Part shown: positions 57,766 through 64,000 of the stretch, piece after piece
Layout: each line of letters opens with the position of its first letter
Position numbering within the stretch: the first letter of the stretch is position 1
Source: Acidobacteriaceae bacterium TAA 166
Lineage (GTDB): Bacteria > Acidobacteriota > Terriglobia > Terriglobales > Acidobacteriaceae
Direction: 5' to 3'
NCBI GenBank assembly: GCA_000421065.1
Contig: ATWD01000001.1
Span: 1,418,001 to 1,482,000 of the forward strand
DNA: 64,000 nt
Made by a program: the position numbers and the translations under genes
The notes under the pieces: generated by a model
What the model was told of the DNA's origin: nothing
The model's input: only the letters and a program-made list of their open reading frames with translations
Databases searched by the model: none

Positions 57766-58110
57766 ATGAGTCTCGACCTGACGCCCGTTCACCGCAACCT
57801 TCATACCAAGGTCACGTTCCTTGGCCTTGAGTTTGAAGACCTGATCTTCGTGCTCGCCCTGGCCGCCGTAATGAACCTGCTCGCCCACTTCGTCGGTGGA
57901 GAGAGCCACATCTTCGGGATGCCGCTGAATGTCTTCATGGAGTTCATCGTGCCCCTACTTGCGGTCCCGTTCCTGATGCTCTTCAAGTACGGCAAACCAC
58001 GCGGTTATCTGCTGGACCTGGTGCGCTCCTACACCGCGCCGAAGGGCTGGTGCGCGCTTGAGCGAGATTCACAACTGGTGCAGCCTTACATCGCGGATGA
58101 GGAGGAATGA
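57766..58110 (+). CDS. virB3: VirB3-like inner-membrane protein
   Basis: A 114-residue protein. I chose the ATG at 57766 because GGAG is 8 bases upstream; the ATG at 57760 is too close. The sequence 'TPVHRNLHTKVTFLGLEFED' is followed by two hydrophobic helices ('LIFVLALAAVMNLLAHFVGG' and FMEFIVPLLAVPFLMLFKYG) and a short cytoplasmic tail. Size, topology and its position shortly before virB4 match VirB3. Confidence 0.7.
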   Translation: MSLDLTPVHRNLHTKVTFLGLEFEDLIFVLALAAVMNLLAHFVGGESHIFGMPLNVFMEFIVPLLAVPFLMLFKYGKPRGYLLDLVRSYTAPKGWCALERDSQLVQPYIADEEE

Positions 58111-58113
58111 CCG

Positions 58114-58311
58114 ATGCACGCGGACATCAAGACAAAACGAGACGGAACCGTTCTCCTCCGGATGGACCAGGAAGCGGCACGTGCCACATTCGCCAGCGTG
58201 ATCTTTGCTTCCCGGTACCACGAAGGGATAGGTCCACTTGAAGAAGTCGCAAAGAGGGCTCTTGGTGAGGAGTCACAACCTGCAGATCGGAGAACTTCGA
58301 CATGCCGATGA
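58114..58311 (+). CDS. Small soluble protein between virB3 and virB4
   Basis: A 65-residue charged protein (MHADIKTKRDGTVLLRMDQE, then AARATFASVIFASRYHEG and a polar tail). A GAGGAGG SD lies 8 bases upstream of the ATG. It overlaps the virB4 start by 10 bases. The beta-then-helix pattern is compatible with a small fold. No family is recognised. Confidence 0.5.
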   Translation: MHADIKTKRDGTVLLRMDQEAARATFASVIFASRYHEGIGPLEEVAKRALGEESQPADRRTSTCR

Positions 58312-60950
58312 CCTATGCCGAACACGACAAGAAGATGAAGGCTCCAGCCATGTGCGAGCTGCTTCCTCTCCGCGATCTGTCGGAGGAAGACCACATCATG
58401 GTTCGCACGAACGGCTCGTTCGTTGCGGGGTACGAGTTGAAGGGGGTGCTCTCGTACTTCGCAACGGACGGGGAGAGAAACCATGCGAAGTCTTCGCTGG
58501 AGACTCTTTTCCGCGGCATTCCGGATGTCAGCATGAGGGTCCAGTTCCGCTATGAGATCGCCGAGCATCTGGATGGGCTCATTGACGAGTACATTCATGC
58601 TCAAAGAACAGACCAGTCCGAGATCATGTCGCTCGATACCCACCGAGTGCGCAGGTGGCGAGAGAAAGAGGCTGACGGCGCGTACTTCCAGAACCGACTG
58701 CATGTGTACTTCATCTGGGATCCGCGCATCCATGCCAAGCTCTATCACTCAGCGGAACAGAACCGGAAGCTCGGCGGCTTCGCACTGAGCCAGAAAAAGG
58801 CGATCCAACGCGGTCGTAAAGAGCACGAAACCCATCTCGCGGAGTTTGAATCGATTCTGCGTGGAATCGAGAGTTCGCTGGAGACAGCGGAGATCGGGCC
58901 TCGCAGGCTCTCCACGCAGGAACTTTTCGAGGAACTCCAAGCATCGCAGCATCCTCGCCGTCGTCAACGTAGGCTATATATTCCCGGTGAAGAGATGCTC
59001 GCCTATCGCAGTGCTCGCGATCAGGCGACTCACGCCAGCATCCTCAACGAGGCCGAGAACTACCTCAATATCGATGGCTATCTTTACTCCATCGTCAGCC
59101 TGAAGGAACTTCCAGATGCCACCTTTCCGGGCATGTTGCAGAAGTTCTCGACGTTGGGATTTCCCATCGTCATCAGCGGGCAGGTTGAGATTCCCGATCA
59201 GGTGAAAATTCTCAAAGCCTACAAGAAGCGCCTGCAGAAGATGACCGCGGCACAGAAGGATGCAAATGGAAACTTCAAATCGAATCCTGAAGCCGAAGTC
59301 GCCCAGGCGCAGCTAATCCAGGTCCAGCGGGACATCATCTCATCCTCCCTTAAGACGGCCAAGTTGAGCCTCTCGGTTGTCGTCCGAACCTCGCACGAAG
59401 CTGTCAGTTTCCGGGACCTTGAATCGGCCGAGCGGGAGATCTCCAACCGTACGCACGAGGTACTAAACGCATTCACCCACATGAACGGCGCGCGGGCTGT
59501 CGTCGAGACCATTGCGAAGCGCCGCATCTTCATCGGCACGCTTCCTGGCATGGGTGAGACCGACAAGCGTGAGCAGGATATGCTCACGCCAAACGCCGCG
59601 GACCTCGTTCCAGTTGAGATGCCTTGGACCGGTACGCGCAAGAGTCCGTTGATGCTTTTTGAGACGCCATATCGGCAGCTCATTCCGTACTCCATGTTCG
59701 ACCCGGACCTATCCGATGCCAATGGCCTTCTGATGGCAAAAACACGTGGCGGCAAAACGCTCGCAGCGCAACAGATGCTCCTGATGGCTGCCCGAAGCAA
59801 CGCTCGTGTGTCCATCCTGGAAAGCGGTGACTCATACAGACCCTTAGTAGAGCTTATGGGCGGCGAGATGGTGCAGATGTCGCTCGACAGTGATCAGACC
59901 ATCAATCCTTGGGACCTGCTGGATGGAGAGACAAAGCCGTCGAACGATCAACTGGCCTTTTTGAAGAACCTGACCCGCCACATGTTGGGTGAACATACTC
60001 CGCCCGATGTCGACATCGACCTGCTTGATAGCGTGCTGCTCGAAGCCATCGCCTCCACCTACAAACGGTGCAGCGCTAAGAGCTCAAATCCCACCCCGCT
60101 CTATTCCGATCTCGCTGCGGAGCTGGCCCATTGGCAGGATCGGGATAAAAACCAAAAGATAAATGAAATGGCCCGGCTTGCGGCGATGAAGCTGCGTGCC
60201 TGGGTAGACGACGGGCCATATGCAAGACTTTTCGACCGGCCCACCACCGTACAGCTCGATAGTCCCTGGCTCTACTTCAACGTCGAGAAGCTGAAGGATG
60301 ACCCTCGCCTCGAGCGGGCCATGAGCCTCAAGGTTGCCCACGCAGCAACACATCGCGGCTCCGGCAAAGATGGCCTTCCCAACATCACCCTTCTCGATGA
60401 ATGCTGGGCGATGCTTGAGTCCCCCATCCTCGCTTCAGTCGTTGTCCAGCTCTTTCGTACCGCTCGCAAGCGCTATGGCAGTGTCTGGGGAATCAGCCAG
60501 ACGCCTGAGGATTTCGTGGGGACGAAGGATAAGCCGAATCCATTCGGCGCCGGCATCGTCAAGAATGCTTCGACCAAGATCATCGGCAAGCAGCCGGGCG
60601 ACATGACGACACACCGCGAGTACATGCACCTGAACGAAACCGCCATCAACCAGATCAAGGCCTTCGCCCAGCCCAAGAAAGGCCACAGTGCGGAGTTCCT
60701 TATCGCGATCGGCGAGAAGGCCGAGTCAACACATGTCATCCGGATTGCACCGACACCCGTCGATTACTGGATCACCACCACCTATCCACGTGAACGCACG
60801 TACCGCAAGTGGTGGCTAAACACGCACAGCAATAGCTCTCTCCTATCTGCCTATGAAGAGCTCGCTCGGCGGTATCCACGTGGGCTGGCTGATCTTGCGC
60901 CGCTGCCGGAAGAGATGTCGGGTCAGGTTCTGGAGGTACTTGCGTCATGA
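58302..60950 (+). CDS. virB4: T4SS ATPase VirB4
   Basis: An 882-residue ATPase. The N-terminal CagE/TrbE part ('NGSFVAGYELKGVLSYFATD') is followed by the RecA-like core with Walker A near residues 479-486 (AKTRGGKT, where the first Gly of the usual motif is Ala), Walker B near 693 (NITLLDECWAML) and the VirB4 C-terminal motif region 'GSVWGISQTPEDF'. It energises pilus biogenesis and substrate transfer. It overlaps the small upstream gene by 10 bases and the VirB5-like gene by 4. Confidence 0.93.
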   Translation: MPMTYAEHDKKMKAPAMCELLPLRDLSEEDHIMVRTNGSFVAGYELKGVLSYFATDGERNHAKSSLETLFRGIPDVSMRVQFRYEIAEHLDGLIDEYIHAQRTDQSEIMSLDTHRVRRWREKEADGAYFQNRLHVYFIWDPRIHAKLYHSAEQNRKLGGFALSQKKAIQRGRKEHETHLAEFESILRGIESSLETAEIGPRRLSTQELFEELQASQHPRRRQRRLYIPGEEMLAYRSARDQATHASILNEAENYLNIDGYLYSIVSLKELPDATFPGMLQKFSTLGFPIVISGQVEIPDQVKILKAYKKRLQKMTAAQKDANGNFKSNPEAEVAQAQLIQVQRDIISSSLKTAKLSLSVVVRTSHEAVSFRDLESAEREISNRTHEVLNAFTHMNGARAVVETIAKRRIFIGTLPGMGETDKREQDMLTPNAADLVPVEMPWTGTRKSPLMLFETPYRQLIPYSMFDPDLSDANGLLMAKTRGGKTLAAQQMLLMAARSNARVSILESGDSYRPLVELMGGEMVQMSLDSDQTINPWDLLDGETKPSNDQLAFLKNLTRHMLGEHTPPDVDIDLLDSVLLEAIASTYKRCSAKSSNPTPLYSDLAAELAHWQDRDKNQKINEMARLAAMKLRAWVDDGPYARLFDRPTTVQLDSPWLYFNVEKLKDDPRLERAMSLKVAHAATHRGSGKDGLPNITLLDECWAMLESPILASVVVQLFRTARKRYGSVWGISQTPEDFVGTKDKPNPFGAGIVKNASTKIIGKQPGDMTTHREYMHLNETAINQIKAFAQPKKGHSAEFLIAIGEKAESTHVIRIAPTPVDYWITTTYPRERTYRKWWLNTHSNSSLLSAYEELARRYPRGLADLAPLPEEMSGQVLEVLAS

Positions 60951-61774
60951 GGCTCTCATCGTTCACTCATCTCCGCGAATCGTTCGTACATCTTGGCTTT
61001 CGCGCTCTCGTGCCCAAGAGCAAGCGGAAGTGTGCCGCAGTCACAGCAGGGCTGCTTGGCCTTGCCCTCGCACTCCCGACGCCGGCGCATGCCGGAATCT
61101 TTGGAGTCTTCGATTCGATCTTTGGGACGATCCAGAATGACATGGGCTCGTCACTCAAGGCGATTAATGAGATGACGAAGGAGGTGCAGCAACTCTATCA
61201 GGAAACTGTATGGCCTCTTGCGATGGTGAACTCCGCTCGCGGCTTTGTGCCGAACTCAATCACCAGCTATCGCGGCTACATGACACAGGTTTTCCATCTC
61301 TCGTCTCCCAGCGCCACCCTGGCCAACCCGCAGCAATTAGAGACGATTCTGCATAGTCGAACTAGCGCCCAAATCCCTGCTCTCCAAAGCAGCTTCACCA
61401 CAAATTACGGCAGCGTTCCCGCTGCCAACATCGCTTCTCCCCAGGATCGCGTCATGGTCGACATCGACGATGCTCTTGGGCAGGAGAACCTTAAGACCAC
61501 ACTAATCGCCGATCAGGGACAGGATGTCGTCCTCGCGACCGCGGACCAGATGGAGAATCAGGTCGCTGTCAGCGCGCCGGGATCGACTCCGTTTCTTACA
61601 GCGCAGGCTCAGGTCGCCAACCTCCGTTTCCAGGCATTCATGCAAAAGATGCTTGCCGCAGAGTTACGGCAAGAAGCCGGACGGATTGCTCACGATAACG
61701 TGCTCGTGAAACGCCGCGCGGCAGCTGCCGGCAATCTCAATCAGTTCGTCTCGGGAGCACTGACACACCAGTAA
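60947..61774 (+). CDS. VirB5/TrbJ-like protein 1
   Basis: A 275-residue exported protein. A basic N-terminus and hydrophobic segment (KRKCAAVTAGLLGLALALPT) end in AHAG. The mature part is helical ('GSSLKAINEMTKEVQQLYQE') with a central Ser-rich linker and an end reading NLNQFVSGALTHQ. Layout, length and place after virB4 correspond to VirB5/TrbJ, the minor pilin or adhesin. It is paralogous to the next gene. Confidence 0.7.
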   Translation: MRLSSFTHLRESFVHLGFRALVPKSKRKCAAVTAGLLGLALALPTPAHAGIFGVFDSIFGTIQNDMGSSLKAINEMTKEVQQLYQETVWPLAMVNSARGFVPNSITSYRGYMTQVFHLSSPSATLANPQQLETILHSRTSAQIPALQSSFTTNYGSVPAANIASPQDRVMVDIDDALGQENLKTTLIADQGQDVVLATADQMENQVAVSAPGSTPFLTAQAQVANLRFQAFMQKMLAAELRQEAGRIAHDNVLVKRRAAAAGNLNQFVSGALTHQ

Positions 61775-61786
61775 AGGAGACTCGTC

Positions 61787-62686
61787 ATGCCCGACCTCAA
61801 ACGCATCATCGACAAAATCTGTAAGCCGCTCTTCTGGCAACGCAAAGCTCCGGGTCAAGCTAAGGAAGTGCTTCGGCAGGAACAAGCACCGCGTCCGCCG
61901 CGAAGGTGGTACACACCGACCTTTCTGAAGACGTCGCCTCTCCTCCTCGTTCTCGTTCTCCTTGTCCTGCCGAAGGGGGCTCAAGGACAGTTCGGCATCG
62001 ACGTCGCGGCAATTCTTGCTGGCTTGTCCAAAGTCGAATCCCTCATGAGCAAGTATGTGGCCGCGCCGCTGAAGGACATCAACCAGGCTCAGCAGAGCAT
62101 CGCAAGCTACGAAAAGGATGTCGTCTATCCAGTCACGGCGATCAACCAGGCGAGGAGTTCCGTGTCTCAGTTTGAGAGCCAGTTCACGCAGATCGGCAGC
62201 ATGTTCCGTGTGAACGTATCGAGCGCAACGCTGCCGCAGTCACAGAATCTCGAATCGCTGTTGCTATCTCGCAACACAAGTAATGTGTCCTCGGTGTCTC
62301 CGCAGTTCCAAAACGTATATGGCGTCGTGATGCCGCAGAACGCTGCCTCACCTGAAGTCCGAAATATGACGGACATGACCGACGCACAGGCGCAGGATGC
62401 CATGAAGCGAGCGATCGAGATCGACGCGCTTGCCGACGCGGAGCTTGCGCAGGCCGACAAGATGGGACAGCAGATCGCGCTTGCCGCTCCGGGCAGCGCT
62501 CCCATACTCGAAGCCGAGGCCGATGTCTGGTTGGTCAGGGCCAACGCCTACACCCAGGCAGCACTTGCAGAACTCATGCGCACGCGAGGCATCGACATTG
62601 CGAATCAAAGCAAGCTCGCCAAGCTCGGAGCCTCAGACAACACCAATAACAACGGACTGATCAACGGATCTCTTACTCACAGGTAG
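61787..62686 (+). CDS. VirB5/TrbJ-like protein 2 (tandem paralogue)
   Basis: A 299-residue exported protein with a longer basic N-terminus and a hydrophobic segment (TSPLLLVLVLLVLPKGAQGQ). It shares with the preceding protein the helix 'YEKDVVYPVTAINQARSSVS', the 'SATL..SQNLE(S/T)(L/I)L.SR' middle, 'APGS(A/T)P(I/F)L.A.A.V..(V/L)R' and the ending LINGSLTHR. Divergence is high, so the duplication is old. Two VirB5-like proteins may cap the pilus or be alternative tips. Confidence 0.65.
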   Translation: MPDLKRIIDKICKPLFWQRKAPGQAKEVLRQEQAPRPPRRWYTPTFLKTSPLLLVLVLLVLPKGAQGQFGIDVAAILAGLSKVESLMSKYVAAPLKDINQAQQSIASYEKDVVYPVTAINQARSSVSQFESQFTQIGSMFRVNVSSATLPQSQNLESLLLSRNTSNVSSVSPQFQNVYGVVMPQNAASPEVRNMTDMTDAQAQDAMKRAIEIDALADAELAQADKMGQQIALAAPGSAPILEAEADVWLVRANAYTQAALAELMRTRGIDIANQSKLAKLGASDNTNNNGLINGSLTHR

Positions 62687-62692
62687 CCGATC

Positions 62693-64000
62693 ATGATGTC
62701 CCTCTTCCATCCCGGCATTACAGCCCTCGCGTTCTTTCAATCGACGCAGCTCAACCTGTTCGAGCGTTTCCTGACACAGGCGGTCTCTGGCATCGATTCA
62801 ACGAGCATCACGAGTGGCATGCAGAACGTCGCGTACGTGGTCCTGCTGATCGGCTTCCTCTGGCAGGTCTACCAGGCCGCGATGCATGGCGGAGATGTAC
62901 GAGGACTTGGAACGAATCTCATTAAGTATGTTGTGACGGCCATCGTGGTGATGAACTACCACGCGATCTTCACCACAATCAATCAGGGGTTCGTGAACGC
63001 TGGGAACTGGGTCAACAGTGCCTCGGGCGCTACCAATCTTCTCGACAACTGGGCGAACGACCTCAAGACACAGTACAGCCAGGTAGGCTTCCAGAATCTT
63101 TGGGGTCTCGTCACCGGTTCGACCGCAGGCATTCTCGATGCCGCCCTCATCATCGTCGCGTACATTCTCTATCCCGTCGTCATTGCGATCTTCGGCTTCT
63201 TTTACATCCTCTACGGATCGATCCTTTACATCTTCGGCCCCATCGTCATTGCGCTGATGCCACTCGGTGCAACGAACCGTCTCGCCAAGTCTTATGCCGA
63301 GAACGTCTTCATCTGGAATGCATGGCCAGTGCTCTACGGCAGCTTTGGTGCATTGCTCAGTGCGGTCCAAATGGGGCAGGTCGGTCAGATGCTCAACCAG
63401 AACGACTTCCTGGGTGGCCTGGGGAATCTTGAAGGGTCGATTCTCATTGGCCTCGCCAGCATCATCTATTCGCTTGCCATCGCAGTGATTCCATTCATTG
63501 CGAAGAAGATTGTGAGTGGAGACGTCGGTTCTACGGCAGGGACATTGCTCGGCGCGGCTGCGACCGCGCTCACGATGGGAGTCGCCGTCACGGAAGGAGC
63601 TATCGCAGGAGCTACAGGAGGCGGTGCATCTGGACCCGGCACGGGGCAGAGTACAGCTGGAGCAGCAAGCTCTTCTCGCGGGGGCACTTCAACGGGAGCC
63701 GCCAATCAACCCGCAGCCCAGCAGAGGAGCGCTTCGAATTCCCCATTCAATTCTTCATCCCCTGGGCCTACAGAAGGTACTTCTTCCTTGTCTGATTCAG
63801 ATCGTCCATCGCTAAGCACCTCTGGGGATCAGGTCGCTGAGAATATTCGTAGCAACTTTGGTTCTGCAGTCGCTTCCGGTACGTCGCTACCTGACTCTGT
63901 CGAAAGTGCAGCAAAGGGGACAGATTCTGTTGGACGATCCTCTGCCCTCAGCGGCTCTGACTCCCAAACTTCGTCCTCTCACACTCGGGGTTCCTCGACG
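62693..64000 (+). CDS. virB6: VirB6/TrbL-like T4SS inner-membrane protein (partial)
   Basis: The frame is open from the ATG pair at 62693/62696 to the end of the window, giving at least 436 residues. The first 270 residues have at least five hydrophobic segments, for example VAYVVLLIGFLWQVYQAAMH, 'YILYPVVIAIFGFFYILYGS' and 'GSILIGLASIIYSLAIAVIP', with the polar Trp-containing loop NAWPVLYGSFGALLSAVQMG typical of VirB6/TrbL. From about residue 300 it becomes a Ser/Gly/Thr-rich cytoplasmic tail of low complexity that runs off the end. It forms part of the inner-membrane channel. Confidence 0.85.
   Translation, partial: MMSLFHPGITALAFFQSTQLNLFERFLTQAVSGIDSTSITSGMQNVAYVVLLIGFLWQVYQAAMHGGDVRGLGTNLIKYVVTAIVVMNYHAIFTTINQGFVNAGNWVNSASGATNLLDNWANDLKTQYSQVGFQNLWGLVTGSTAGILDAALIIVAYILYPVVIAIFGFFYILYGSILYIFGPIVIALMPLGATNRLAKSYAENVFIWNAWPVLYGSFGALLSAVQMGQVGQMLNQNDFLGGLGNLEGSILIGLASIIYSLAIAVIPFIAKKIVSGDVGSTAGTLLGAAATALTMGVAVTEGAIAGATGGGASGPGTGQSTAGAASSSRGGTSTGAANQPAAQQRSASNSPFNSSSPGPTEGTSSLSDSDRPSLSTSGDQVAENIRSNFGSAVASGTSLPDSVESAAKGTDSVGRSSALSGSDSQTSSSHTRGSST

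Larger units (their letters stand above)
45590..64000 (+). mobile_element. Integrative and conjugative element, left part
   Basis: The element begins at the disrupted tRNA-Val and contains integrase, an excisionase-like protein and a T4SS gene cluster in one direction, with a PadR-ADOP-S41 cassette in the other. It continues beyond the window. The visible T4SS parts are a VirB1-like transglycosylase, VirB9, VirB10, VirB2, VirB3, VirB4, two VirB5-like proteins and VirB6. Relaxase, VirD4, VirB8 and VirB11 are not seen, so mobility is inferred but not proven. Confidence 0.8.

Noticed and set aside
60860-60890. Additional parS sites (CCACGTGG-like sequences within virB4)
   Set aside because: Only the central CACGTG is shared; the flanking TGTT/AACA arms are absent and the sites are coding.

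Overview
The window looks like a chromosomal segment of a GC-rich member of the Acidobacteriota (Terriglobia/Acidobacteriaceae-like). The basis is gene content: a 1.2-kDa-scale Oar-type TonB receptor with an N-terminal carboxypeptidase-regulatory domain, a PadR plus MacB-like duplicated permease (ADOP) cassette, Tat-exported Gfo/Idh/MocA and TIM-barrel sugar enzymes, DUF1080/FG-GAP proteins and PQQ dehydrogenases. This is inference; no ribosomal RNA or other phylogenetic marker is present.

Region 1 (1-3.9 kb): the end of a polysaccharide flippase, a newly noticed 59-residue membrane protein on the minus strand with its own terminator, a TPR-like exported protein and an orphan type III polyketide synthase. 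Region 2 (3.9-28.8 kb): a large carbohydrate catabolic locus. It holds a TonB receptor, a DUF1080/FG-GAP protein, mannonate dehydratase, a GH3 glycosidase with PA14, several SDRs, a cupin, a full-length transketolase, an NAD epimerase, a CoA-acylating semialdehyde dehydrogenase, an SMP-30 lactonase, an IclR regulator, a Tat-exported sugar isomerase-like TIM barrel, a PQQ/cytochrome c dehydrogenase and a Tat-exported Gfo/Idh/MocA oxidoreductase. Six promoter regions carry the same palindrome, TTGCRNNNNNYGCAA, which ties the locus into one probable IclR regulon. Several enzymes appear to act outside the cytoplasm, and the set suggests periplasmic oxidative (3-keto type) glycoside breakdown feeding a 2-keto-3-deoxy-sugar acid route. 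No kinase, aldolase or inner-membrane permease is present.

Region 3 (28.8-45.0 kb): a PspA-flotillin-NfeD-like-XRE membrane stress operon with a 15-bp-arm inverted repeat at its promoter, a D-2-hydroxyacid dehydrogenase, a hyperacidic protein, a two-gene secreted pair including a matrixin-like protein that has lost its zinc site, NDH-2, and an iscR-S / U-A cluster. The isc cluster is split by an oppositely oriented aldo/keto reductase, a perfect parS-like 16-mer, a dispersed repeat and a gene remnant. A small zinc-ribbon-like protein and a CDP-alcohol phosphatidyltransferase follow. Four copies of one structured intergenic repeat are scattered over regions 1-3.

Region 4 (45.55-64 kb, runs off the window): an integrative conjugative element starts inside the anticodon loop of a tRNA-Val(GAC) gene, whose 5' half remains. 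It carries a tyrosine integrase, an excisionase-like HTH protein, a MoxR-type AAA ATPase and a type IV secretion operon (lytic transglycosylase, VirB9, VirB10, VirB2, two multi-helix proteins built from VirB2-like modules, VirB3, VirB4, two VirB5-like proteins, VirB6). A PadR-ADOP-S41 cassette in the opposite orientation sits between virB10 and virB2. Relaxase, coupling protein, VirB8 and VirB11 are not seen in the window.
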